Part shown: piece after piece, positions 33,579 through 42,732 of the stretch
Position numbering within the stretch: the stretch's first letter is position 1
Layout of the letters: every line of letters begins with the position of its first letter
From: Mesorhizobium ventifaucium
Lineage (GTDB): Bacteria; Pseudomonadota; Alphaproteobacteria; Rhizobiales; Rhizobiaceae
DNA: 64,000 nt
Direction of reading: 5' to 3'
Assembly: GCF_935822925.1 (NCBI RefSeq)
Contig: NZ_CAKXZS010000019.1
Coordinates: 1 to 64,000, forward strand
Position numbers and translations under genes: made by a program
Notes under the pieces: generated by a model
What the model was told of the DNA's origin: nothing
Seen by the model: the letters and a program-made list of their open reading frames with translations, nothing else
Databases searched by the model: none

Positions 33579-34667
33579 ATGAGAGATATGCGCTCAAAGC
33601 TCGACCTGCTCGTGCGCGGCATGACTGGCCTGCGCCATGACGGCCGTTTCGACGAGCCCAACCTCGACGGCACGGCCGGCGACTACATCAGCTTCGATTC
33701 CTGGGAATGGCCGCAGGGTGTGGGGCTCTACGGCCTCGTTTGCCTCTGGCGGCACAATCGCGACCCGAAGCTTCTGAAGACAATCGAAGACTGGTACGAG
33801 CGCCATTTAAGGGCGGGCCCGCCGCCGATGAACATCAACACCACCGCTCCGATGATGGCGCTGGCATTGCTCTGGCGCGAGACCCGCGATCCGCGCTGGG
33901 AAACGCCTCTCGGCCAATGGGCCGAAAGGCTGCTTCGCCACATGCCTCGCACGCCCGAGGGCGGGTTCCAGCACAATGTCTCAGACAAGATCAACGACGA
34001 CGAATTGTGGGACGACACGCTATTCATGGCTGGCCTGTTCCTCGCTTTCCACGGACGCGCCGCCGGCCGGCAATCCTGCATCGACGAGGCTGTTCGCCAG
34101 TTCCTCGTCCATGCTCGCTATCTCGCCGACCCGAAAACGGGCTTGTGGTTCCATGGCTGGACATTTGCCGGCCGGCATAATTTTGCCCGCGCTCTCTGGG
34201 CCCGCGGCAACGCCTGGATCACAGTCGGCATCCTCGACCTGATCGAAAATGGCGGTGTCGGCAAGCCAGTCGAAGCCTATCTGCTTGGCCTGCTGGAAGC
34301 GCAGATCGACGCGCTGGTGCGCCTGCAGGCGCCATCGGGAGCATGGCACACTTTGCTCGATGACCCGACCTCCTATGAGGAGATGTCGGCCACCGCCGGC
34401 ATCGGCTATGGTCTCATGAAAGCTGCGCGCCTAGGCGTCGGGCCCAAGGCGTGCGGTCCGGCGGGCCGGCGCGCACTCGACGCGGTGCTGGCCAGCATCG
34501 ACGAGAACGGCGTGCTCGGAAACGTTTCCTATGGCACCCGCATGGGCCATGATCTCCAATTCTACCGCGACATCCCGATCCAGCCTACCGGCTACGGCCA
34601 GGCCCTGGCGATCCTCTGCCTCACCGAGGGGATGATCCATGCCGAAGCTGCCGAGGCGGCGGCATGA
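33579..34667 (+). CDS. Glycoside hydrolase family 88/105-like unsaturated uronyl hydrolase
   Basis: A 362-residue (alpha/alpha)6-barrel protein. It would remove the 4,5-unsaturated uronic acid from the non-reducing end of oligosaccharides made by polysaccharide lyases. Family landmarks are DDELWDDTLFMAGLFLAF (with the catalytic-type Asp; compare the usual DDLYMS), TGLWFHGW and ALWARGNAWIT (compare WGRGNGW). There is no signal peptide, so it acts in the cytoplasm on imported oligouronides. The start at 33579 follows GGGAGGAG; earlier TTG and GTG codons are in frame. It overlaps kduI by 4 bp. Confidence 0.83.
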   Translation: MRDMRSKLDLLVRGMTGLRHDGRFDEPNLDGTAGDYISFDSWEWPQGVGLYGLVCLWRHNRDPKLLKTIEDWYERHLRAGPPPMNINTTAPMMALALLWRETRDPRWETPLGQWAERLLRHMPRTPEGGFQHNVSDKINDDELWDDTLFMAGLFLAFHGRAAGRQSCIDEAVRQFLVHARYLADPKTGLWFHGWTFAGRHNFARALWARGNAWITVGILDLIENGGVGKPVEAYLLGLLEAQIDALVRLQAPSGAWHTLLDDPTSYEEMSATAGIGYGLMKAARLGVGPKACGPAGRRALDAVLASIDENGVLGNVSYGTRMGHDLQFYRDIPIQPTGYGQALAILCLTEGMIHAEAAEAAA

Positions 34668-35500
34668 CGATGCGCGTTCTCTTCGGCGCCGGTCCGGGCG
34701 ACATCGATGGCTACGGGACGGAGCGGCTACGCGCCGAGTTTCTGGTGGAGCGGCTGTTCGAGCCCGGCCGCATCGCCTTCGCTTACACCCATGTCGACCG
34801 CATGATCGTCGGCGGCGCGTGCCCAACCGGAGAGAAGCTGAGTTTCGGCGATGGCGCGGACGTCGGCACGCCGCATCTGTTCACCGCGCGCGAGATGGGC
34901 ATTGCCAATCTCGGCGGCGCAGGAACGGTGAGCGTCGACCAGCAGCGCTTTGCGCTCGCCAACCGCGATGTGCTCTATGTCGGGCGCGGCGCTAAACAAG
35001 TGACGCTCGAAAGCGACAGCGCCGCGCACCCCGCCTGGTTCTATATGAACTCGGTTCCGGCCGGCGCAGACATCAAGCATCGGCTGATCACGAAATCCGA
35101 GGCGAAGCCGCTTGAACTCGGCGAGGAGCGACGCGCCAACAAGCGGACATTGCGCATGTACATTCATCCCGAAGTCGCGCCTTCCTGTCTGCTGCTGATG
35201 GGCATCACGGATCTTGCTGCGGGAAGCGTCTGGAACACCATGCCCCCTCACCTGCATGAGCGGCGCATGGAAGCCTATCTCTATTTCGATCTCGCGGCGG
35301 AAGACCGGGTGGTCCATCTGATGGGACGGCCGGACAATACCCGCCATCTGATCGTGGCCAATGGCGATTGTGTCATCTCGCCGGCCTGGTCGATCCATAT
35401 GGGTAGCGGAACCGGGCCCTACGCCTTCGTCTGGGGCATGACGGGCGAGAACCAGGCCTATAACGACGTGTCGCCCGTGCCCGTTGAGATGCTGCGATGA
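34664..35500 (+). CDS. kduI: 5-dehydro-4-deoxy-D-glucuronate isomerase
   Basis: A 278-residue cupin-type Zn enzyme. It isomerises 5-keto-4-deoxyuronate, the product of unsaturated uronyl hydrolases, to 3-deoxy-D-glycero-2,5-hexodiulosonate. The metal motif is intact in NTMPPHLHERRMEAYLYFD (about residues 191-209: His, His and Glu), with the later His in SPAWSIHMG. The C-terminal block FVWGMTGENQAYND matches the family. Overlap by 4 bp on both sides ties it to the hydrolase and to the unknown 841-residue protein. Confidence 0.92.
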   Translation: MTMRVLFGAGPGDIDGYGTERLRAEFLVERLFEPGRIAFAYTHVDRMIVGGACPTGEKLSFGDGADVGTPHLFTAREMGIANLGGAGTVSVDQQRFALANRDVLYVGRGAKQVTLESDSAAHPAWFYMNSVPAGADIKHRLITKSEAKPLELGEERRANKRTLRMYIHPEVAPSCLLLMGITDLAAGSVWNTMPPHLHERRMEAYLYFDLAAEDRVVHLMGRPDNTRHLIVANGDCVISPAWSIHMGSGTGPYAFVWGMTGENQAYNDVSPVPVEMLR

Positions 35501-38022
35501 ACACCGTGGAACCGATTACGCATGATCTTGCGCTGCGCCGGCCGCTCGCGCTCGGCGGCCCCGTCGTTTACTGGCTCGTCGGCCCAACGTCTGAGCAGCG
35601 CTACGATGTTGCAGATCAGCCGATGCAAGGGGAGATGGATCCCTTCTTCTTCCTGACCAAGCACAAGAATTTCATCCCGCACGAATATCCCTGCCGAACC
35701 GAGTTTGCCGCCGAACGCCGCGGGAAACGGCCCACGCCGCAGGGCGTGTTCGAGCCGGACCGTGTTTGGCTTCCGTTCGGCTCGCCGCGCGTCGACCTGT
35801 CGGGCTTCTGGTTCCGCCCGACCGTGGTCGCCACCTGGGCAAGTACCGTGCTCGACGCAGTCTCGGACGGCCGGGCGCGGCTGCGGCTGCGCACCTGCGG
35901 CGGCGCCGTTTTGTTCGTCAACGGGATAGAGGCCGGCCGGATGGCGCCCTACGGGCGCAATCTCGAGGCTTCCCAGGATGTCGAGGTCGATCTCGTCGCC
36001 GGCGCCAACCAGATCAGCATCTGGTTCGACGATCTCGCCGAGCGTGACGCACGCTATTTCTTCCAACTCGACTATCTCCGGGGCCCAGCTGCCGAACAGG
36101 TCTTGCCCACGACCGTCAAAGGCGACGTCGCGGCGGCCATGGAAGCCGCTCTCGACGCGATGCATTTCGAGCGTCCATTTTATTCCGACGGCGAAGTGGC
36201 GCTGGTGACGGATGTGGCGCTGCCGGTTGCGGTGGATGTAGCTGTCGTGATCGAGGGCGACTTCATGTCGATCGAGGCGCCCGTGATCTTCCGCCGCCGC
36301 ATCGAAGCGGGGGCAAGACGCATCACGATTGCCGCCACGGAGGACCTTCCCGCCGACTTCCGGCATTTTGCCGTATCGCTTTCATATTCAGGCTTTGTTG
36401 CCCGGCGGGTCTTCGGCGTGGAGATCTGTCATGCGGCGCGTCAGGGCCGCGCTCCTGCCCTCCTTGCCGACAGGATCGGCGAAGCCCTGGAACAGGTCTC
36501 CAACTTCGCCGAGGCCGATACCGTGCGGGCGCTGGCGCGGCTGGCGACGGGCCGCGGCGGCGCCGAAACCGACGCCATCATTGCTGCTGCACTGCCGGCG
36601 ATCGAAGATTGCCACGACTGCGCCGATTTCATCCTGGTTCCACTGCTCTGGTGCCGTCGTGCCTATGGCGACGCGATCGCGGTCGATCTCCGTCACCGCA
36701 TTGACGAGGCAATCCTCAACTACCGCTATTGGATGGATGAGCCGGGCAACGACGTGCAGTGGTACTTCTCCGAAAACCATGCGCTTCTGTTTCACACCGC
36801 GGCTTATCTCGGCGGCCATCTCTTGCCCGATGCCCGCTTTGTCCGCTCGGGGCGCACCGGCGTGGAGCAGTCGACCGTGGGTCTTGCGCGGGTGCGCGCC
36901 TGGCTCGATCATTTCGAGGCATGGGAAATGGCGGAATTCAACTCCGCCCCTTATTTCCCGATCGATCTCAAGGGGTTGACGATCCTATATGCGCTTGGGC
37001 CAGACGCTGACGTCCGCCGGCGCGCCGGGGCTGCGATCAACCGCCTGCTCGAGATCGTCGCCCGCTCGGCTCAGCAGGGCATGCTTACCGGCGCGCAGGG
37101 CCGCTCCTACGAACACACGCTGCGCGCCGCCCGTTCACTGGAACTTTCCGGCATTGCACGCATGCTGTGGGGCAAGGGTTTCTATGGCATGCGCTTCCAC
37201 GCCCTGCCGCAGCTTGCACTCTGCCTGCGCGACCATGGCCTCCACGTCCCGCAAGAGCTGACCGGCATCGCTTGCATGGCGGGCGACGACGCGCAGGAAT
37301 GGTGCTTCGCGCAGGGCCTGAACCGGATCGCCAAGCTCTACCACTACAAGACCCGCGATTTCGCCATGGGAAGCGCAGCAGCCTATCGCTGGAACGAATG
37401 GGGTTATCAGGAAACGGTGCTGCACCTGCGCCTCGGCGGCAATCCCGACGCGCAGATATGGATCAACCATCCCGGCGAGACAATTCATTCGGGCTATGGC
37501 CGGCCGTCCTACTGGGGCGGCTCCGGAACTCTGCCGCGCGTGCATCAATACCGCGATCTGGCAGTTGTGCTGTTCAGCTGCGCTGCCGAGCAGCCCGACT
37601 TTACCCATGCCTGGTTCCCACAGAGCGCGTTCGATGAAGCTTGGGTCAAGGAACATATCGCTTCGGCGCGCGGCGGCGATGGGTTCGCGATGCTGAAGGC
37701 CGACAGCGCCTTCGAGCTGGTCGGCCGCGGACCGACCGCTGGAAACGAGCTGCGCGTGCCGGGCCACCAAGCCGCATGGATCATCCGCTTGGGCCGGCGC
37801 CGGCAATACGGGTCGCTGGAGGAATTCGAGGCGCGGTTTTCTCAGCTCGCGCTCGGCCACGGAAAAAACGACCTTCTGCATGTCAATGACCCGGAATACG
37901 GCGACGTGCTGTTCCATCCGGATGGCCGCATAGAGGCTGAGGAGCGTGTCATCGATCCGGCCGACTGGCAGGTCAGCGGCGAAGCCTCGTTCTTCACAGC
38001 CGACGCCATCGCAATCAGGTAA
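35497..38022 (+). CDS. Large protein of unknown family, candidate carbohydrate-active enzyme
   Basis: An 841-residue protein without a signal peptide. I do not recognise a named family. Residues 100-205 look like a galactose-binding-type beta-sandwich (RLRTCGGAVLFVNG, then EVDLVAGANQISIWFDDLAERD). Residues 320-640 are helix-rich with aromatic, acidic landmarks typical of an (alpha/alpha)n toroid: DVQWYFSENHALLFHTAAYL (about 414-433), EFNSAPYFPIDLKG, GAQGRSYEHTL and YRWNEWGYQETVLHLRLGG. The last 200 residues include INHPGETIHSGYGRPSYWGG and look beta-rich. This resembles the toroid-plus-sandwich plan of many polysaccharide lyases. It overlaps kduI by 4 bp and precedes an oligosaccharide ABC transporter, so a cytoplasmic role on imported uronate oligomers is plausible. 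Confidence 0.75.
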   Translation: MNTVEPITHDLALRRPLALGGPVVYWLVGPTSEQRYDVADQPMQGEMDPFFFLTKHKNFIPHEYPCRTEFAAERRGKRPTPQGVFEPDRVWLPFGSPRVDLSGFWFRPTVVATWASTVLDAVSDGRARLRLRTCGGAVLFVNGIEAGRMAPYGRNLEASQDVEVDLVAGANQISIWFDDLAERDARYFFQLDYLRGPAAEQVLPTTVKGDVAAAMEAALDAMHFERPFYSDGEVALVTDVALPVAVDVAVVIEGDFMSIEAPVIFRRRIEAGARRITIAATEDLPADFRHFAVSLSYSGFVARRVFGVEICHAARQGRAPALLADRIGEALEQVSNFAEADTVRALARLATGRGGAETDAIIAAALPAIEDCHDCADFILVPLLWCRRAYGDAIAVDLRHRIDEAILNYRYWMDEPGNDVQWYFSENHALLFHTAAYLGGHLLPDARFVRSGRTGVEQSTVGLARVRAWLDHFEAWEMAEFNSAPYFPIDLKGLTILYALGPDADVRRRAGAAINRLLEIVARSAQQGMLTGAQGRSYEHTLRAARSLELSGIARMLWGKGFYGMRFHALPQLALCLRDHGLHVPQELTGIACMAGDDAQEWCFAQGLNRIAKLYHYKTRDFAMGSAAAYRWNEWGYQETVLHLRLGGNPDAQIWINHPGETIHSGYGRPSYWGGSGTLPRVHQYRDLAVVLFSCAAEQPDFTHAWFPQSAFDEAWVKEHIASARGGDGFAMLKADSAFELVGRGPTAGNELRVPGHQAAWIIRLGRRRQYGSLEEFEARFSQLALGHGKNDLLHVNDPEYGDVLFHPDGRIEAEERVIDPADWQVSGEASFFTADAIAIR

Positions 38023-38103
38023 GGATCAGATCAAAAGGAGCCGACAAGCAGCTCGGACAGCGACAATCAAGCGGTGGAAACCGCAAAAGCGGAGGAGTGA
38101 ACC

Positions 38104-39366
38104 ATGAGAATGAATTCGATAATCCTGGGCCTTTCGGCGGGCCTTCTGTCGTCGACCGCGTTCGCAGGCGACGTTCGCGTGATGTGGTACTCGGATGGCG
38201 TCGAGGGCGAGGTTATACAGGACCTGCTCAACCGCTTCATGAAAGACAATCCGGGCATCAACGTCATTCTCGACAATGTCGCCTACAAGGTTGTCCAGGA
38301 GCAGCTTCCGGTCGAACTCGAGGCAGGACGCGGTCCCGATATCGCCCGCGTCACCAATATCAAGGAACTCGCCGATCATTGGCTCGACCTGACGCCCGTG
38401 ATTGCCGATCCAGCATACTGGCAGACGAATTTCGGCGACCAGTTCGACTGGATGCGCCCTGACGGTTCCAAGATCATTCCGGGCTTCATGACCCAGATCA
38501 CGCTGACCGGCAGCTTCGTCAACAAGACGCTTTTCGAACAGGCCGGCGTGCCGATCCCGGCCGACACCGCAACCTGGGACGAGTGGATCGATGCCGCCGG
38601 CAAGGTGCAGCAGAGCCAGCAGCTCAACGCAGCCTTTGCCATCGATCGCAGCGGCCATCGTATCTCGGCGGCGAACATCTCTTATGGCGCCAACTACATC
38701 GGCGGTGATCGACTGCCGGCGCCGATCGACGCGGGCACGAAAGCTTTCGCCGAGAAACTGGTCAATTGGGTTGCCGACGGCCGCATGAACAAGGAAATCT
38801 GGGTGTCGGCGTCAGGCACGACCTATCGCGCGGGGGCCGACGACTTCATAAATGGGCAGATTGCCTACTACTATTCGGGCAGTTGGCAGGTTGCCAACCT
38901 GGCCAGCAAGATCGGTAAGAACTTCGACTGGGTGGCGACGGGCTCGCCGTGCGGCACCGCCGCCTGCACCGGCATGCCGGGCGGCGCCGCGCTGGTCGCC
39001 ATCAAATACACGAAGACCGCGTCTGAAGTCGGCAAGGTGATGGACTTCCTGGGCCGCGAGGACATCGTGCGCGAATTCACCGAGCGCACCCTGTTCCTGC
39101 CCGCACACAAGGGCGTTCTCGCCGGCAAGATCGATTACAAGACCGATGACGAGAACGTCAAGGCGTCACTCGAAGCCTTCCTGAAGGCATCGGGCAAGAT
39201 CGCGCCGAATGCCGCCGCCCTGCCGGCATGGAAATGGGGAACTCCGGTTTATGGCGCGCTGGTGACCCGCATCAGTCAGGTCATGGCCGGCGAGCTGAAG
39301 CTCGACGAAGCTTTCGCCCGCATCGACGAGGACATCAAGGCACAGGTGGCCGAGGCCTCGAAGTAG
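38104..39366 (+). CDS. ABC transporter oligosaccharide-binding protein (CUT1 family)
   Basis: A 420-residue periplasmic protein with a short signal peptide (IILGLSAGLLSSTAFA, cleavage near residue 21) and a GGAGGAG site. It shows the family 1 fold: DVRVMWYSDGVEGEV, NVILDNVAYKVVQEQLPVELEAGRGPDIAR (about residues 52-81, in part) and a C-terminal WKWGTPVYG region. It follows the 841-residue protein by 81 bp and is the capture component for the oligouronide transporter. Confidence 0.92.
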   Translation: MRMNSIILGLSAGLLSSTAFAGDVRVMWYSDGVEGEVIQDLLNRFMKDNPGINVILDNVAYKVVQEQLPVELEAGRGPDIARVTNIKELADHWLDLTPVIADPAYWQTNFGDQFDWMRPDGSKIIPGFMTQITLTGSFVNKTLFEQAGVPIPADTATWDEWIDAAGKVQQSQQLNAAFAIDRSGHRISAANISYGANYIGGDRLPAPIDAGTKAFAEKLVNWVADGRMNKEIWVSASGTTYRAGADDFINGQIAYYYSGSWQVANLASKIGKNFDWVATGSPCGTAACTGMPGGAALVAIKYTKTASEVGKVMDFLGREDIVREFTERTLFLPAHKGVLAGKIDYKTDDENVKASLEAFLKASGKIAPNAAALPAWKWGTPVYGALVTRISQVMAGELKLDEAFARIDEDIKAQVAEASK

Positions 39367-39381
39367 CGTCGCGGCAGTGTC

Positions 39382-40407
39382 ATGGCAGACGTCCGAAACG
39401 GCATAGCAACCCGCGCCGGCGCCATGATCCTGGCGCCGGTCGGCTGGCTTGCGAATTTGTTCGATGCGCCACTGCGCATGTTGCAGCGGCGCACCGGCAG
39501 CAATGGCATGGCCGTGTTCTTCCTGGCGCCGAACATGCTGGTGTTCGGCATTTTCGTGCTGTTTCCGCTGGTCATCAACATCCTCTATTCGATGACCGGT
39601 GGCGGGGCGCTGTTCCTGGGCGACCGCACCTTCGTCGGCGCCGATCAGTATGGGCGGCTGTTCAGTTGCGGCAGCTATCTCGATCCGAAGAGCTGCACCG
39701 AGGACCTGTTCTGGATCGCTGTCTGGAACACCCTGGTCTTCGTCGTGCTGCAAGTGGCGATGATGGTCGCCGTGGCGCTTGTCACCGCACTTGTGCTCAA
39801 CCGTGAGTTGCGTGCGCGCAGTTTCTGGCGCGCCGTATTCTTCTTCCCTGTCCTTTTGTCGCCGGTCGTGGTCGGTCTCATCTGGCGCTGGATCCTGCAG
39901 CGGCAGGGATTGCTCAACCTGATGGTGTTCGAGGCGGGCGGAACCCCGGTCAACTGGCTGGTGGAGCGCAGCTGGGCCTTCACCGCGACGATCATGGTGT
40001 CGGTCTGGGCCCATGTCGGCTTCTATTCGCTGATCCTTCTCGCCGGCCTTCAGGCCATTCCGAAAGACCTCTATGAGGCCGCCGAGATGGACGGCACCCG
40101 GCCCTTGCGCGTCTTCTGGCGCATAACGCTGCCCTTGCTGGCGCCCAACCTCCTGGTCGTGCTGGTGCTGACACTCATCCGCGCCGTGCAGATATTCGAC
40201 GAGGTCTATGTGCTGACCGGCGGCGGTCCCGGGACCAGCACGCTGTTCCTCACGCAGTACATCTACGAGGTCGGCTTCGCCTCGATGCTGCGCAATCCGG
40301 GGCTCGCCTCCGCGGCCTCGATCCTCATGGGAGCGGTGCTGGTCGTGCTGACCTTGATCCAGCTGGGCATCGCCAGGCGCAACGAGCAGCGGGGCAAAAT
40401 GCGATGA
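39382..40407 (+). CDS. ABC transporter permease 1 of the oligouronide locus (MalF-like)
   Basis: A 341-residue inner-membrane protein with an N-terminal cytoplasmic lead of about 45 residues and six helices. It has the EAA loop PKDLYEAAEMDGTRPLRVFWRI (about residues 226-247, in part). It overlaps permease 2 by 4 bp. Confidence 0.92.
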   Translation: MADVRNGIATRAGAMILAPVGWLANLFDAPLRMLQRRTGSNGMAVFFLAPNMLVFGIFVLFPLVINILYSMTGGGALFLGDRTFVGADQYGRLFSCGSYLDPKSCTEDLFWIAVWNTLVFVVLQVAMMVAVALVTALVLNRELRARSFWRAVFFFPVLLSPVVVGLIWRWILQRQGLLNLMVFEAGGTPVNWLVERSWAFTATIMVSVWAHVGFYSLILLAGLQAIPKDLYEAAEMDGTRPLRVFWRITLPLLAPNLLVVLVLTLIRAVQIFDEVYVLTGGGPGTSTLFLTQYIYEVGFASMLRNPGLASAASILMGAVLVVLTLIQLGIARRNEQRGKMR

Positions 40408-41456
40408 GCAGGGTTGCGGAATTTCTGTTTCGCCGGCGCGGCGGCGCCAGCTGGCACTGGACCGACGTTTTCACCTGGTTCTGGCTGATCGGCGGGCTGA
40501 TTGTCATGTTCGGCCCGGCGCTCTGGCTGGTCAACTCCTCGTTCAAGACGCCTGCCGCGCTGGCGGAGTTCCCCCCGACTGTTTTGCCCTATGTCACCGC
40601 CGAAGCTATCGTGGAGGGGTACGAGGAGCCGCTGCAGCTATTCGAAGTGCGCAATGACGACGGCAGCGTGCGCGTGCTCGCCGAAGTGCGCCGCCTCGGC
40701 ACCATCGCGCAGATGGTCGATCCCGCCAACCCGGGCGCGATCATACGCGTCAACATCCGGAACCGTACGCCCAAGCGTAGCATCGCCTTCGCGCTCGACA
40801 ATTACGTCCAGCCTTTCCTCGCCTTTGACTTCTTCCTCTATCTACGCAACTCGGTCTTCGTCACCGTGGTCGCCACCCTGATTACGCTCCTGACCAATTC
40901 GATGGCCGCGTTCGCACTGTCGAAGTACAATTTTCGGGGACGTTCGGCTGTGATGATGCTCATCGTCGCGACGCTGATGGTGCCGCTTTCCGTCATTCTG
41001 GTGCCGCTCTATTCGGTCATCTCGGCAATGGGACTGTTCAATTCGCTATGGGGCGTGATCCTGCCCACAGTGGCGACGCCCACGGGCGTCTTCATGCTAC
41101 GCCAGTACATGCTGACGATACCCGACGAGCTGATCGAGGCAGCGCGCATGGACAAGGCGTCCGAATGGCAGATCTACTGGCGCATCATCCTGCCGCTGAC
41201 CGCCCCCGCGCTGGCGGTATTGGCGATCTTTTCCGTGGTCTGGCGCTGGAACGACTTCCTCTGGCCACTGATCGTGTTGTCGCGCAAGGAGGTCTATACG
41301 CTGCAGGTTGGTCTCAACACCTATGCCGGCCAACTCAATGTGCAATGGCATTACATCCTGGCCATGACTGTCGTCACCATGATCCCGGTCGTGCTGGTGT
41401 TCATATTCCTTCAGCGCTTCATCACCACCGGCATTGCCGGCTCCGGTCTGAAATAG
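40404..41456 (+). CDS. ABC transporter permease 2 of the oligouronide locus (MalG-like, with extra periplasmic segment)
   Basis: A 350-residue permease with the EAA loop PDELIEAARMDKASEWQIYW (about residues 235-254, in part). It is about 60 residues longer than usual. The extra part lies between helix 1 and helix 2 (about residues 65-135: EEPLQLFEVRNDDGSVRVL onward, then VRVNIRNRTP), where a hydrophilic, beta-rich domain would sit on the periplasmic face. Such a segment may contact the binding protein or substrate. Confidence 0.9.
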   Translation: MSRVAEFLFRRRGGASWHWTDVFTWFWLIGGLIVMFGPALWLVNSSFKTPAALAEFPPTVLPYVTAEAIVEGYEEPLQLFEVRNDDGSVRVLAEVRRLGTIAQMVDPANPGAIIRVNIRNRTPKRSIAFALDNYVQPFLAFDFFLYLRNSVFVTVVATLITLLTNSMAAFALSKYNFRGRSAVMMLIVATLMVPLSVILVPLYSVISAMGLFNSLWGVILPTVATPTGVFMLRQYMLTIPDELIEAARMDKASEWQIYWRIILPLTAPALAVLAIFSVVWRWNDFLWPLIVLSRKEVYTLQVGLNTYAGQLNVQWHYILAMTVVTMIPVVLVFIFLQRFITTGIAGSGLK

Positions 41457-41464
41457 AGGCTACC

Positions 41465-42547
41465 ATGAGCCAGATCACACTCACCGGCGTATCGAGGGCT
41501 TTTGGCAAGGTCGGCGTGCTGCACGACATCAATCTCGACATCCTTGACGGTGAGCTGATCGTCTTCGTCGGCCCCTCCGGCTGCGGCAAGTCCACGCTGC
41601 TGCGGCTCATCGCCGGGCTTGATCGGCCGACAGGCGGCTCCATCGCGATCGACGGCAAGGACGTGACCACCGTTCCGGCCGCCGACAGGGGATTGGCGAT
41701 GGTGTTCCAATCCTACGCGCTTTACCCGCATATGAGCGTGCGCCAGAACCTGGCCTTCGGACTGGAGAACGCCCGTATGGCGCGCGCCGAAATCGATGCG
41801 CGCATCGCCGAAGCCGCGCGGATGCTGGAAATCGCGCCGTATCTCGACCGGCGCCCCGGCCAGCTCTCCGGCGGCCAGCGCCAGCGCGTCGCGATCGGCC
41901 GCGCCATCGTGCGCAATCCCACCGCTTTCCTGCTTGACGAGCCGCTGTCCAATCTCGACGCCGAGCTGCGCATCTCGACACGCGCCGAACTGGCCGCGCT
42001 GCACGAGCGACTGTCGGCGACTATGGTCTATGTCACGCACGACCAGATCGAGGCGATGACGCTTGCCGACCGCATCGTCGTGCTGCGCGCCGGCCGCATC
42101 GAGCAGATTGGCACGCCGCTCGACCTCTACAACCATCCGGCCAATCTGTTCGTCGCCGGTTTCATTGGTGCACCGCGTATGAACTTCCTGCCGGTAAAGG
42201 TGGCACCCGGAGGCACTGGCCGGTCAAGCCTCACGCTGGACGGTTCAGCTGGATTCGAGATCGACGGGAACGTCAGCGCGGCCAATGGCGACGTGACGCT
42301 CGGGCTGCGGCCGCATCACATCAGCCTCGCCGACGCCGGCAAGGGCGACATTGCGGCACGCGTCGCGCTTGTCGAAGCCCTCGGCTCCGAGACAATCGTC
42401 CACACCAGGACAAGCGGCGGCCAGACCATGCTTGCGGTTGTCGCCGGACAATATCCGGTGGCTTCAGGCGACACGGTGGATCTGAAGTTCGATACCAGCC
42501 ATCTGCATCTTTTCGATGACACCGGCCAGCGCATCGCTGTGCGTTAG
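41465..42547 (+). CDS. ABC transporter ATP-binding protein (MsmK/UgpC-like)
   Basis: A 360-residue ATPase; the ATG at 41465 lies 8 bp after the permease stop. Walker A GPSGCGKST (37-45), signature LSGGQRQ (about 134-140), Walker B AFLLDEP and the H-loop THDQ are intact, with a C-terminal TOBE domain. It completes the second CUT1 system. The next gene is convergent, so this is the operon end. Confidence 0.92.
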   Translation: MSQITLTGVSRAFGKVGVLHDINLDILDGELIVFVGPSGCGKSTLLRLIAGLDRPTGGSIAIDGKDVTTVPAADRGLAMVFQSYALYPHMSVRQNLAFGLENARMARAEIDARIAEAARMLEIAPYLDRRPGQLSGGQRQRVAIGRAIVRNPTAFLLDEPLSNLDAELRISTRAELAALHERLSATMVYVTHDQIEAMTLADRIVVLRAGRIEQIGTPLDLYNHPANLFVAGFIGAPRMNFLPVKVAPGGTGRSSLTLDGSAGFEIDGNVSAANGDVTLGLRPHHISLADAGKGDIAARVALVEALGSETIVHTRTSGGQTMLAVVAGQYPVASGDTVDLKFDTSHLHLFDDTGQRIAVR

Positions 42548-42732
42548 AAGCCCGTTCGGGATGGCGTCGGAGAATGAATGGGCGTCCCGGACATGACGGG
42601 TGGATCTTTCAATTGGGCAATCCCATTGGCAGGGCCGCATGCATCTTTAGGCTGCATGGACGTTTCGAGGGATGACGCAATTCGACCTACAGCACGTTCA
42701 GCAACCTATGCGTGCAGATTGCGGGTACTGGT

